Below the pieces are notes generated by a model. It had not been told where the DNA came from, searched no databases, and saw nothing but the letters and a program-made list of their open reading frames with translations. 64,000 bases of DNA. Source: an uncultured Porphyromonadaceae bacterium (lineage in GTDB: Bacteria; Bacteroidota; Bacteroidia; Bacteroidales; Muribaculaceae). The stretch covers positions 27,115 to 91,114 of the forward strand of contig CALKRW010000031.1 of assembly GCA_937989585.1 (NCBI GenBank), written 5' to 3'. Made by a program: the position numbers and the translations under genes. Positions 1-8,920 of this stretch are shown here, piece after piece (the stretch's first letter is position 1; the number at the start of each line of letters is the position of its first letter).

Positions 1-994
1 ATACATCATCAACACACACTAGGTTGTAGTCACCTTTAATCGTATGTTTTAAACAAGATGCAGCAACCGCAAAATCCAACGTTTTTTGGTCATCTCCATT
101 AAAAGATAAAAGACCATATATGAGAGCACCCATGAATGAATCGCCACCACCAACACGGTCCACTATATCTGTAATATCATAACGACGCGATTGGTAAAGT
201 TGCTTGCCATCATATAAAACGCCGCCCCAAGTATTGTGGTTAGCATTGATAGTTCCTCGTAGAGTTATAACCATCTTCTTACAACGAGGGAACTTCATCA
301 TCATCTGATGACAGACAGAAATAAAAGAGCTCTGATCTATATTGCCTTCGGTTTTAGATGCATCAAATTCTTGTGGCTTAATGCCAAATACTTTCTCACA
401 ATCTTCCTCATTGCCAAGGATGATGTCGCATTTATCTACCATTTCGGGTAACACATCGGTAGCCGCTTTGCCATAATTCCAGAGATTATCACGATAGTTT
501 ATATCACAAGATACAGTTATACCAAGGTCGTTGGCAGTTTTGATAGCCATGAAACATTCTCGAGCAGCATTCTCTGATATTGCCGGAGTTATACCTGTCC
601 AATGAAACCAATCGGCATTCTTGAGGATTTCTTTCCAATTGATAGAACCCTCATCAACAGTAGCAATCGAACTGTCTTCTCGGTCGTAATAGACTTTTGA
701 AGGACGAGCATTGCTTCCCGTCTCAAGATAAAGGATGCCCATTCTTTTCCCCGATCTCTGAATATGTTCAACACCCACCTTATATCCACGAAGTTCCATA
801 ATACAGCGTTCGGCGATAGGATTGTCAGGCAGGCAAGTGATGTAATCCGTTTCTATACCATAATTAGCAAGCGAGACAGCTACATTGGCTTCTGCGCCAG
901 CGTATGACACATCTAAAGTATTTGATTGTACGAGTTTAAGATAGTCAGGTGCACCAAGTCGCACCATAATTTCTCCAAATGTAACTACTTTCAT
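1..994 (-). CDS. kdgK: PfkB-family 2-dehydro-3-deoxygluconokinase, C-terminus missing
   Basis: Ribokinase/PfkB sugar kinase that would phosphorylate 2-keto-3-deoxygluconate to KDPG in the cytoplasm. Seen: N-terminus MKVVTFGEIMVRL, substrate-loop region AGAEANVAVSLANYG, and the C-terminal family signature as DRVGGGDSFMGALIYG, whose Asp is the expected catalytic base. About 331 codons are visible and the frame is open to the left edge, so only the extreme C-terminus is lost. It lies 61 bp downstream of the cytidylyltransferase gene on the same strand. It may be a polysaccharide-locus member feeding a keto-sugar, or a catabolic gene next door; the sequence does not decide. Family assignment is strong, substrate is inferred from overall resemblance to Bacteroides KdgK. 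Confidence 0.85.
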   Translation of the reverse strand, partial: MKVVTFGEIMVRLGAPDYLKLVQSNTLDVSYAGAEANVAVSLANYGIETDYITCLPDNPIAERCIMELRGYKVGVEHIQRSGKRMGILYLETGSNARPSKVYYDREDSSIATVDEGSINWKEILKNADWFHWTGITPAISENAARECFMAIKTANDLGITVSCDINYRDNLWNYGKAATDVLPEMVDKCDIILGNEEDCEKVFGIKPQEFDASKTEGNIDQSSFISVCHQMMMKFPRCKKMVITLRGTINANHNTWGGVLYDGKQLYQSRRYDITDIVDRVGGGDSFMGALIYGLLSFNGDDQKTLDFAVAASCLKHTIKGDYNLVCVDDV

Positions 995-1055
995 TATATC
1001 GTTATATTAATTAGGTTTGAGATACACTAATTACTCATATAACATGACAAAATCC

Positions 1056-1754
1056 TTAAGAGTGATTTCCATAAAGATTCTTATACATTATTTCTGCTAT
1101 GGTAAAATCATCCGGCCAATCAATATCAAATGAATGAAGTTCGTCCATGATGTGAAGGAGAGGATGCTGACCGATGCGATTTTTTTGCTCGGTATAAATC
1201 TCTCGCTTTGCGAGGAATATCGAATGATTAATCTCATACAAAGGTTCCAAGTCCTGAGTTCTTGGCCAAGGAATATCCGTTGTATTATTAACCAAAACTC
1301 CCTCTTTATTTAGAAGGAAGTTCTTCAATTCTGTTACCCCGACCAAAGAATCATATCCTTCTTTAAGCTTTGAGAGATACAGTTCAATGCCTTTATCGTA
1401 TTGCTCCGCTCCTGCCAACGGAGTGGTGACATGTCCCCAAAGAATGTGATCGGCATCCGTTATTGATGGGACATAGCAAATTAGGTCCTGCAGATTTGTA
1501 CTGCTAAGACAAAGTTCTTCCGGGCGAGGAATAATACGCATGCGGCTATCATGAGTATAGTGTTCTGCAACATCAATGCTCCGCTCGTCATTTGAGGAAA
1601 ACAATATCTCGTCAATATATTTTGTGGCAAGTAATTGCTTTATTTTGTTTTCCACAAGACCTCCCGCAAAACCTGCAAAAGGACGGGTGTTTTTATCCTT
1701 TACTCTCTCACTGCCCTTTCGAGTCGGTAAGAAAAAGGCAATTTTATCTGACAT
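1056..1754 (-). CDS. Acylneuraminate/CMP-sugar cytidylyltransferase family protein
   Basis: 232-aa nucleotidyltransferase of the NeuA/KdsB type, expected to activate a 2-keto acid sugar with CTP. The N-terminal nucleotide-binding loop reads FFLPTRKGSERVKDKNTRPF, matching the family pattern (hydrophobics, PxR, GS, R, KN). HVTTPL at mid-protein fits the conserved segment before the metal-binding region. It starts 2 bp after the aldolase stop codon, so the two are probably co-translated. The pairing suggests one makes and the other activates a keto-acid building block for the surface polysaccharide; the exact sugar is unknown. Confidence 0.8.
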   Translation of the reverse strand: MSDKIAFFLPTRKGSERVKDKNTRPFAGFAGGLVENKIKQLLATKYIDEILFSSNDERSIDVAEHYTHDSRMRIIPRPEELCLSSTNLQDLICYVPSITDADHILWGHVTTPLAGAEQYDKGIELYLSKLKEGYDSLVGVTELKNFLLNKEGVLVNNTTDIPWPRTQDLEPLYEINHSIFLAKREIYTEQKNRIGQHPLLHIMDELHSFDIDWPDDFTIAEIMYKNLYGNHS

Positions 1755-1756
1755 AA

Positions 1757-3283
1757 TTAAATAAACTGGTAAATGGATTCAATGTCTAAAGACTTGTACA
1801 ATGAGGGAGTCAGGGACTTTAGCATAATATTCTGGGTCTTTTTGAAAGTTTCAAAAAGTATTTTATTTTCATTGGTTAACTCCATTTCCTTTTCGGATAG
1901 GATTTCTCCTTTATAGCCATCGTACCCAATTATATTTACCTCCTCTGTTCCCATTTCAATAGCCGTCTGCAAAGCAAGTGCTGTACAGGAATCTGAATAT
2001 TCCGTAGTAAATGATATCTCATTTAATTCATAAGTTAATTTTTCCGCGAAATTAGGAACCTCCGTACCCATCAGTCTGGGATAAGGAGCCAACAGACATG
2101 TTCCGTTAAACTCATCTTCGTGAAGATGTGCACAAAGACGTTTGGCCTCATTTCCTACTAGACAATAATACTTTGGATTTGACAAGGTATTATAAATAGC
2201 GGCGTATCTGGCAGTCACAAAGATGACCGGCATCTCAGGATGAAGAGACAAGAACTGCTTAACCGCATCCTGATGCTCTACACATGAATTCCCTCCGCCA
2301 ATAATCATTACTTTATCATAATGATTAAATTTGATGAGCGGATATCTTGCATTGTCTTTTTTGTTGTTTTTTCGATTATCCAAAGCCCTGACAATACTGT
2401 TAAAACTGTATGTTCGGTTGGTGACCCACTCCATTACTTCTTTCTGAGGTATTGAATTGGCTCCCGACAACATATAAGGCAGATTTGTGCCCCATTTATA
2501 CTGTTCGTATAACGGATAAAAGGCGGATACAATCTCTTCAAGCACATTAAAATCGACATCCAGACCTTGCTTGTTTAAGTAAGTAAGCAATAACTCCATA
2601 TTAAGATTGCCGGCACCGCGGCCCATGCCAAGAATGGTGGCGTCTACATAATCAATCCCAAGCTCAATGGCAGTCAGGGTATTGATTAATCCAAGCTGCA
2701 GGTTGTTGTGTCCATGAAAACCTATAGGTACTGTTGTGTTGGCTTTTACCGTTTTAAACAATTTCTTCACTTCATCAGGTGTCACTCCGCCAAAAGAATC
2801 TACCATGCAAAACAAGTCTACAACATTGTCAAGCTGATTCAATTTATCAAGGAATCCCTCATATTCATTCCATTTTGACATGTACATTGTATTGAACCCG
2901 ACTTCAAAGCCCATGGATTTAATCTCCTTTGCAAGAACGAGGGCTCTGTCAAAATTCTTTGGGTCAATGGCAATACGGATCATATCCACCAGTCCCTTAA
3001 TGGGTTTCAACAAGGATTCCAGATCGCTTGGCCGAGTGTTTTTCTCATTGAGCATCACTGCAATCTTTTTTGTACACATTTTTCTTATGTGCTGCAATGA
3101 TGCAACCGGCGAATAACCAAATTCCCCAAGATATTCCTTCGAAGCATTATTACGATAACCGACTTCCAAGTAGTCAATAGGAAGTTTATTCATCCCATGA
3201 ATGTATGAGTCAACTACATCTCTCGGAAAATCCCAAAGAGTATAGTATCCTCCGTCGCGAAGGGTGCAATCTAATATTTTCAT
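1757..3283 (-). CDS. DRE-TIM aldolase (HMGL-like) fused to a Rossmann-like C-terminal domain
   Basis: 508 aa. The N-terminal half is a metal-dependent DRE-TIM metallolyase related to 4-hydroxy-2-oxovalerate aldolase/HMG-CoA lyase: ILDCTLRDGGYYT carries the D-R-D signature and GFHGHNNLQLG the HxH metal ligands. After about residue 330 a separate domain begins with DKVMIIGGGNSCVEHQDAV, a glycine-rich nucleotide-binding-like turn. Such proteins occur in surface-polysaccharide loci, where they are inferred to make or cleave a keto-acid sugar precursor. Substrate unknown. A 520-bp untranslated gap lies upstream, so it may be transcribed by readthrough or from its own promoter. Confidence 0.75.
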   Translation of the reverse strand: MKILDCTLRDGGYYTLWDFPRDVVDSYIHGMNKLPIDYLEVGYRNNASKEYLGEFGYSPVASLQHIRKMCTKKIAVMLNEKNTRPSDLESLLKPIKGLVDMIRIAIDPKNFDRALVLAKEIKSMGFEVGFNTMYMSKWNEYEGFLDKLNQLDNVVDLFCMVDSFGGVTPDEVKKLFKTVKANTTVPIGFHGHNNLQLGLINTLTAIELGIDYVDATILGMGRGAGNLNMELLLTYLNKQGLDVDFNVLEEIVSAFYPLYEQYKWGTNLPYMLSGANSIPQKEVMEWVTNRTYSFNSIVRALDNRKNNKKDNARYPLIKFNHYDKVMIIGGGNSCVEHQDAVKQFLSLHPEMPVIFVTARYAAIYNTLSNPKYYCLVGNEAKRLCAHLHEDEFNGTCLLAPYPRLMGTEVPNFAEKLTYELNEISFTTEYSDSCTALALQTAIEMGTEEVNIIGYDGYKGEILSEKEMELTNENKILFETFKKTQNIMLKSLTPSLYKSLDIESIYQFI

Positions 3284-3803
3284 AAATTTTATTGAATTAA
3301 ATAATCCATACGAATGTGTCTCTTAGTAGAGAGCGAACTTAGGTTTTGGATGTATTTTTGTATTATCTCGTAAGTTGGATTATAGATCTATCAGACATCG
3401 TAAGGTGTTAAGCCTGAATGTAAAATAGCATCATTTAGATATTTCTAAAATTCTAATTTTATTCGGCTGAGTCTTTGGGTTGTTCTGAATTTTTTCAGCT
3501 GGAATCTTTCCAACGGGAATCTTTTTCGCCATATTCTCAAATTGTATAGCCTGGGTATATGCGTTTGCCATTTGAGAGCGAGATAATAATCTCTTTGGAT
3601 TTTATAGCATCGATTCGGTTACCGCCGGGAAGTTTTGTGACGGGGAGTAGGTCCTATTATTATTCGGAAATTTTCGGTACTCTCATCAACGTCTATTAAC
3701 CAATAGTCGTTGCCTTGGACAAGTATTAACTATTGGAATTAAAGACGTTGTTTGTATACTTTCACACAATTATTTTCAAAACTCTTTGCATAATCAGTAA
3801 ATG
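3284..3803. other. Intergenic gap inside the polysaccharide locus
   Basis: About 520 bp without a convincing gene between acyltransferase and aldolase. The minus strand has a short open stretch around 3430-3600 (about 44 codons, beginning MANAYTQAIQFENMAKK) with no recognised relatives. Near its right end lies the inverted repeat listed separately. It could be a decayed gene or the scar of a mobile element; nothing proves either. Confidence 0.4.
3688..3749. repeat. Imperfect 20-bp inverted repeat
   Basis: The left arm (3688-3707) starts AACGTCT and ends CCAATAGT; the right arm (3729-3749) starts ACTATTGG and ends AGACGTT. The arms are complementary except for a small mismatch/bulge in an A/T stretch, with a 21-bp spacer. 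As RNA this is a long stable hairpin; as DNA it could be a protein or recombinase site. The spacer is too short to hold a promoter. Located just downstream of the acyltransferase gene, so a transcription attenuator is plausible, but no U-tract follows. Confidence 0.6.
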
Positions 3804-4565
3804 CTATTCAGATTTCTGATAACGTATTATTTTTGCAGGCACCCCAACGGCAACAGCATAATCTGGCACATCTTTGGTGACGACAGCTCCAGCTCCTATT
3901 CGGGCATGGCGTCCTATGTAATGACATGTCGGCATGATAATCGCACGAGATCCAACTAATGCTCCATCTTCAATTCGCAGTTCAGTTGCAACTACTTTAT
4001 CAGATGCCTCATGGTAGTCTGAATGAAATGGATGATAATGAGTTTCTATTATCACACCGTTTGTAATGGTTACGTCATTCCCAATTGAAACGTTCCCAGA
4101 ATAATCTATAAAGACATGTTTGGCCAAGAGTACGTTATAACCAATGATAATACTCCCTTCAAGATAATGCTGACGGGAAATATTAACGTCATATTCCACC
4201 ATCAGACCTTTTCCGGCATTAAAACGTTTTGTATATGCTTGTCTACGAGCGTTACGTCTTGAAGCTGCTTCATATTTGATAGAGGAATATTTAATCAAGA
4301 ATTCCCTCGTCTTACGAAAATCTTCTTGCCATTTGTCCCGTCTAATTCCTGCTATACGATATTTTTCTCCGACAGCCTTACGATTGTCTTTGCTGAGATT
4401 CCAGAATTCTTCTTTCAAATATTGGTTAGACCACATTTTATAATGAAAGAAACAGTACAATATATCTAAGAAAACTCTAAGTGTATTCTTAGACGATTGC
4501 AAATTTACGGTCTTAGAGTGTTTCCAACCGTAATGAACAATTTGCTTTAACCTAATTAAGTTCAT
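3804..4565 (-). CDS. Left-handed beta-helix (hexapeptide) O-acyltransferase
   Basis: 253 aa. The C-terminal half carries hexapeptide-repeat turns (for example IIGYNVLLAKHVFIDYSG, VSIGNDVTITNGVII), the catalytic-type His in ETHYHPFHSD, and the classical end AVGVPAKIIRY seen in WcaF/LacA/VatD-type acetyltransferases. The N-terminal 120 residues are basic, helical and unrecognised. Expected to transfer an acetyl group from acetyl-CoA to a sugar in the polysaccharide pathway. The gene starts 34 bp after the epimerase stop codon and is in line with the operon. Acceptor sugar unknown. Confidence 0.8.
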   Translation of the reverse strand: MNLIRLKQIVHYGWKHSKTVNLQSSKNTLRVFLDILYCFFHYKMWSNQYLKEEFWNLSKDNRKAVGEKYRIAGIRRDKWQEDFRKTREFLIKYSSIKYEAASRRNARRQAYTKRFNAGKGLMVEYDVNISRQHYLEGSIIIGYNVLLAKHVFIDYSGNVSIGNDVTITNGVIIETHYHPFHSDYHEASDKVVATELRIEDGALVGSRAIIMPTCHYIGRHARIGAGAVVTKDVPDYAVAVGVPAKIIRYQKSE

Positions 4566-4599
4566 ATTGTATTACCAATTCCGTAGACTAATTTAAATG

Positions 4600-5502
4600 C
4601 TATCGGATACCCCCCCCATTTGCATTTGTTAACATTTCAAACAAACTTATTACCATTTCTTTAAGGCTGTATTCTGGCACCCAATTGAATGTAGTCATAA
4701 ACTTTGTAGCATCCATGCCGATTTTTTTATCTGTGCCATTATCATTAACAGTAATATTTACTTCTGATATGGCATAATTTTTCTCCGCTACGTCTTTAAC
4801 TGTTTGAGCTACCTGTTCAATGGTATAATTCTGAGAGGTGCCAAGATTATAAATTCCGGGGAAACTTTTATAATTTAATACTGCCACAAGCGCTGTCGCC
4901 ACATCACGTACATCAATAAAAGAGACGATCTGTCGTGGGGAAATAAGGTTGATAGGCGTTCCAGTAAGTGCATTTTCCACAAACACTTTCATAAATCTGG
5001 CATTTTCAACTACGGATGCAAGCCGGATGTTGTATAATTCAATATTTGTTCCTTCAAATATCTCATTACAAAGTAGTTCTGAGGAATATTTCCCCATAGC
5101 GTACAAATAATCAGGGTTACACTTGCCTGACTCCGTCACTAGAGGTGTATAATTGCTGCCATATACACTTTGCGATGATATATTTATAAATTTCCTAATA
5201 TGTTGTCCTTTCGCCCAATTTGCCAGATGGCATAAATATACTAAAGACTGAGCGTAATCTGCACCAATTGAAGAACGTGCAAATGCGGTATGTACGCATA
5301 TATCAATATGTTGAGAATTACTAATTAACTCCTCCAACGTGAGATAAACAATCCGTTCTTTAAAATTTTGATATCTTTTCTTAAGTTTATCCGTCGTTCT
5401 GGAAACAAGAATAAGTCTATAATCTGAGTGATGTAACAAATAGATTGTCAACTCAGTAGCCACCAATCCGGTTGCGCCGGTTATAAGAATATTCATTGAC
5501 AT
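4600..5502 (-). CDS. NAD-dependent epimerase/dehydratase (extended SDR)
   Basis: 300 aa. The start MNILITGATGLVATEL is the Rossmann dinucleotide loop (GxxGxxG, with the last Gly replaced by Ala). The catalytic YxxxK appears as YAMGK near residue 145, with SSQSVYG upstream supplying the Ser. Acts on a nucleotide sugar or an acyl-modified sugar intermediate. Its start overlaps the upstream ATP-grasp gene by 10 bp, indicating translational coupling. Specific reaction (epimerase, dehydratase or reductase) cannot be told from sequence. Confidence 0.8.
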   Translation of the reverse strand: MSMNILITGATGLVATELTIYLLHHSDYRLILVSRTTDKLKKRYQNFKERIVYLTLEELISNSQHIDICVHTAFARSSIGADYAQSLVYLCHLANWAKGQHIRKFINISSQSVYGSNYTPLVTESGKCNPDYLYAMGKYSSELLCNEIFEGTNIELYNIRLASVVENARFMKVFVENALTGTPINLISPRQIVSFIDVRDVATALVAVLNYKSFPGIYNLGTSQNYTIEQVAQTVKDVAEKNYAISEVNITVNDNGTDKKIGMDATKFMTTFNWVPEYSLKEMVISLFEMLTNANGGGIR

Positions 5503-6743
5503 ATTTTCTGATATGAATAATTCTTTATTATCATTTCTTCGCCATCTTCACCAAATGCATGAATACCCTCTTTGACTTTATCCATTTTTTGAAGTAATTC
5601 TTCTTTTTCATGAGCCGTAAGAAGTATTCTGACACCTAACTGAGCAAGTTTTCCGATGATTTTATCATCTACTACTGTTCCGACAGAGTGTGAAACATGG
5701 ATTGCTCTCACTCCATTAATATTCATGGTTTCATCAAGGCCTGAATAGGAGGAAATTTTACCTTCTTTGAGAAGTAGTGACACATTGGCCATGCAGCATT
5801 CTAGAGGATTAATTTTTTTGAGACTCGATGTGTCAACTTTATTCCCGACTGCATAATCAATCATTGCTTTAAGATGATTAAAACCATACTGAGCCTCCAT
5901 CAAATGATGTTCTAATGAGCCGGTGAGCCGATATCCCATTTCATAAACAATATAATCATCATCTTTTCGGAAAGTTTGGATAAATACCATTCCTTCATTC
6001 ATGCCAAGATCATTGAACATGTTTTTAATGTTATTATCTTCCTCAGAAATAAACTTTGATATTCCTATTGAAGGAAATGTATATCCCACAGGTAATTTCA
6101 GCGTGTTATTGTTCTGCTCATACATCCACCGATCACCGATACCGAGCAAATACGCTTTACCCTCATGAAGGTAATAAAATATTGTAGCCTCTTCTGATTG
6201 AATTAGTGGTTCAATAATGACACGTTTGCTTCTTGAAAAAGTAATAGACTCGGCATATTTTTCCTTGAATTCCGATATATCATGGCATATAAAAATTCCT
6301 CTTGCGCCACTGTTGTCAACGGGTTTTACGATAAGGGGGAAAATCGTTTTCCCTTGTAAAACCTCCTCATATGTGTATTCCGGTACTACAGGGATATTAT
6401 GTTCTTCACAACATTTCTTAAAAAGATATTTATCTGTAGTGATACGTATACTCTTCTCATTAGCGTAACATGGAAGGCCAGCAACTTGACATATTTTGAC
6501 ATAAAAGGGTAATAATACATCTGCATAACCCATTAGGACACCGTCAATTCGTTCTTTTTGTATAAGATCAACTACACCGTTGATATCTGTGGCACTTACC
6601 ATAAAGTTCTTATCCGCCAAAACTTTACAAGGTGAATCAGAATTATAATCCGTGACATATACGTCCAAACCCATTTCTTTTGCAGCAAAAAAAATTTGTT
6701 TGGAAATGGTTGTACCACCTAATATTAATATTTTTTTCTTCAT
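5493..6743 (-). CDS. ATP-grasp carboxylate-amine ligase family protein (first of two)
   Basis: 416 aa. N-terminal Rossmann-like pre-ATP-grasp fold (KKKILILGGTTISKQIFFAA), then ATP-grasp elements: FPLIVKPVDNSGARGIF is the Gly-rich phosphate-binding loop with its ATP-binding Lys, and VYEMGYRLTGS resembles the E-x-G-x-R metal/nucleotide motif. Members join a carboxylate to an amine via an acyl-phosphate. In polysaccharide loci they are inferred to add amino acids or other acids to amino sugars. Flanked by a PLP enzyme (6 bp upstream) and an overlapping epimerase gene, it probably acts on the product of the aminotransferases. Substrates unknown. Confidence 0.75.
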   Translation of the reverse strand: MKKKILILGGTTISKQIFFAAKEMGLDVYVTDYNSDSPCKVLADKNFMVSATDINGVVDLIQKERIDGVLMGYADVLLPFYVKICQVAGLPCYANEKSIRITTDKYLFKKCCEEHNIPVVPEYTYEEVLQGKTIFPLIVKPVDNSGARGIFICHDISEFKEKYAESITFSRSKRVIIEPLIQSEEATIFYYLHEGKAYLLGIGDRWMYEQNNNTLKLPVGYTFPSIGISKFISEEDNNIKNMFNDLGMNEGMVFIQTFRKDDDYIVYEMGYRLTGSLEHHLMEAQYGFNHLKAMIDYAVGNKVDTSSLKKINPLECCMANVSLLLKEGKISSYSGLDETMNINGVRAIHVSHSVGTVVDDKIIGKLAQLGVRILLTAHEKEELLQKMDKVKEGIHAFGEDGEEMIIKNYSYQKICQ

Positions 6744-6749
6744 TGTGAA

Positions 6750-7709
6750 TTATTGAATTAAACTGCAAATCCGATCCATATCATCAAAGTCATACCTTTG
6801 GTCAATTGGAATTGGAATAATTTCGTTCATGAGTCTGTATTCTATATCGGAATTATCGCACCACTCCCTGACATTAGGCCAATAAGTCGCGACAAAAACT
6901 TTATTTTCTATAAGCTTATCTCTAAGTAAAGCATCCGACGTCCTATATGGGTATACCATGGGGCATATAAACTCTGACATATCAGGTATATTTAAGTTAT
7001 TGACATGTCCAAGTTCCCTATGTACATATCTAAAGTTATTTCTCCGAATTTTTAAAATTTCATCAAAATCAATTGATTGCAAAATCTTCTTCGTTAAAAA
7101 AGACATTGATTTCATTGGAGAGACAGACAGAACCTGTGAATTTTCTCGAAATTCTCTATACCCTGACTCAGGGCCACAATCTATCCTTCTTAGTAAAAAA
7201 AGGCTACGATCAGTCGAATAATCTTGCTCTAACTTATATTTTCTTTCTTCAGTTGTATATGCGATACCTCCATCTGGAACACCAACGAATTTCCTAGGGC
7301 TATATATGGCTTTTGCCCCAGTTATTTCCGGAGCGAATAAAGCCTGCGCGTTGTCAATAATAAGTTTACTACCCAATTTTTGAAATAGCACTTCAGCATA
7401 AGAGTCTTTTATTCCGAAATAATTATTTGCAATTAGATATTCGTTTTTATTTAAATTCGGAATATTAGCAATCTCAAGATTTTCATTAATGTGATAAAAC
7501 TTATATTCTATGCCTAGCCGCTGTAAAGGTTCGATTATAACATCACATGTGAAATAAGGGATATAAACTGTTTTGACCTTATCACCCAACTGGCGAAGTA
7601 TAAACTCCAAAGCATGTCTTCCAGAATTGAATGCAGGACAATTCGCATGTGGAAATTCATTATTTCGACGTTGTAATTCGAGTTCAAAATAGCCCCCTAT
7701 TTCCTTCAT
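6750..7709 (-). CDS. PLP-dependent DegT-like protein, divergent
   Basis: 319 aa, shorter than the 365-400 aa usual for sugar aminotransferases. Fold-type I PLP features: NSGRHALEFILR (phosphate/PLP loop), KLIIDNAQALF with Asp where the pyridine-N-binding Asp sits, and SPRKFVGVPDGG, where the Lys fits the Schiff-base position. It overlaps the upstream ATP-grasp gene by 4 bp (ATGA). Sandwiched between two ATP-grasp ligases, it may prepare an amine substrate for one of them. Divergence from canonical DegT members makes the reaction uncertain. Confidence 0.65.
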   Translation of the reverse strand: MKEIGGYFELELQRRNNEFPHANCPAFNSGRHALEFILRQLGDKVKTVYIPYFTCDVIIEPLQRLGIEYKFYHINENLEIANIPNLNKNEYLIANNYFGIKDSYAEVLFQKLGSKLIIDNAQALFAPEITGAKAIYSPRKFVGVPDGGIAYTTEERKYKLEQDYSTDRSLFLLRRIDCGPESGYREFRENSQVLSVSPMKSMSFLTKKILQSIDFDEILKIRRNNFRYVHRELGHVNNLNIPDMSEFICPMVYPYRTSDALLRDKLIENKVFVATYWPNVREWCDNSDIEYRLMNEIIPIPIDQRYDFDDMDRICSLIQ

Positions 7710-8920
7710 TTCAGAACAATTTTAATCAAGTTGGATAATCTCGATTGAATATCTGCCATAGTTTTCTCATCAGGGAAGCGCATAAACACAATACCGAGAG
7801 CTTTGCCAGCCCCATCAAATTTTTCCACGATATCTCCCGGCTTCTTATAATGCACTCTGCGATAAATGAATGGCTCGAGTTCGCTTGAATAAGCGACGTT
7901 TTCATAAATTCCGTCCGAAAGGCTATGTAGCACGTATGTCATATAACATCCCTTGGGCTTGCGAGGGTTTAAGTTTATTGGGACACCCATTGCAGCCAAG
8001 ACATTAGCCTTAATTAGGTCGATTCCAAAAGCGTCAGAGAGTTGAATAGGGATCATGTTTCCACCGGCCCTGGGGCCTAATTCAAGGAAATGAACATTGC
8101 TATTATCATCAAGAATTATTTCAACGTTCATTTCACCTGTTTTAATACTCAATATATCAATGAGACGTTGAAGTTCTCCCCTTATTGCGCTTTCCTGCGA
8201 GGGCGTGATACCAGAAGGTAATCTTTTACCAATAGGTATCAAAGCCTTACCATCATTCTCACGCATACATGCCATTTGTCCGAGCAAGATAATTTTGCCT
8301 TCTTCAATAAAAATGTCACCACCAATGACATAAGGGAAACCTCTTTGGATATATTCTTCAGCAATAAGTATTTTGTTGCGGGAATACTCGTCTGCGTGTG
8401 CTATAGCCTGCTTTAAGTTATCCAGATTATTGAGAAAAGTAACGCCTTTAGACCCTGACGAATCGGTGGGTTTAATGACTATCGGGAATTTTAATTTTGA
8501 AAGTTCCTTACTTAACTCGTCTATGGCAATTTCAGGCGAAAAAGTGATGGATGCAGGACAGGCAAAATCATTATCCTTAAGGAACTTACGGAACTCATGC
8601 TTAACGCCTAAAATCTCAATGGATCTTGCTGGATTTGATGGCAATCCGAGGCGTTCGCATACAATGGCGGCCGGAAGCGCTGCCGGATCGGAAGCATAAG
8701 CGAGAATGCCTTTAGCTTTCTCCTCTTTGGCTATTCGATAAACTGCTTCTATATCAGTAGTACTTTCGGAATACCATTTATCGGCAACAAACTGCCCGGG
8801 ATTATCCGTAAGATAATCAATCAGTACCGTTCTATATCCAAGCTCTCTGGCCTTTTCTATGACGGGAACTTGTTGCCGTGATCCGCCAAGGAGTAATATG
8901 GTCTTTTTCTCGCTTGTCAT
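7706..8920 (-). CDS. ATP-grasp carboxylate-amine ligase family protein (second of two)
   Basis: 404 aa with the same architecture as the ligase at 5493-6743: Rossmann-like start KKTILLLGGSRQQVPVIEKA, ATP-grasp loop FPIVIKPTDSSGSKGVTFL, and metal-binding LELGPRAGGNMIP matching the E-x-G-x-R-x-G-G-N motif of the carbamoyl-phosphate/BtrJ-type clade. Starts within 4 bp of the upstream aminotransferase stop. Probably ligates a carboxylate to the amino group made by that transaminase. Two full-length ATP-grasp genes in one locus suggest two successive ligations, which is inference. Confidence 0.78.
   Translation of the reverse strand: MTSEKKTILLLGGSRQQVPVIEKARELGYRTVLIDYLTDNPGQFVADKWYSESTTDIEAVYRIAKEEKAKGILAYASDPAALPAAIVCERLGLPSNPARSIEILGVKHEFRKFLKDNDFACPASITFSPEIAIDELSKELSKLKFPIVIKPTDSSGSKGVTFLNNLDNLKQAIAHADEYSRNKILIAEEYIQRGFPYVIGGDIFIEEGKIILLGQMACMRENDGKALIPIGKRLPSGITPSQESAIRGELQRLIDILSIKTGEMNVEIILDDNSNVHFLELGPRAGGNMIPIQLSDAFGIDLIKANVLAAMGVPINLNPRKPKGCYMTYVLHSLSDGIYENVAYSSELEPFIYRRVHYKKPGDIVEKFDGAGKALGIVFMRFPDEKTMADIQSRLSNLIKIVLK

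Noticed and set aside
3688..3749. Second invertible promoter
   Set aside because: The spacer is only 21 bp, has no TAnnTTTG box and no recombinase gene lies next to it.
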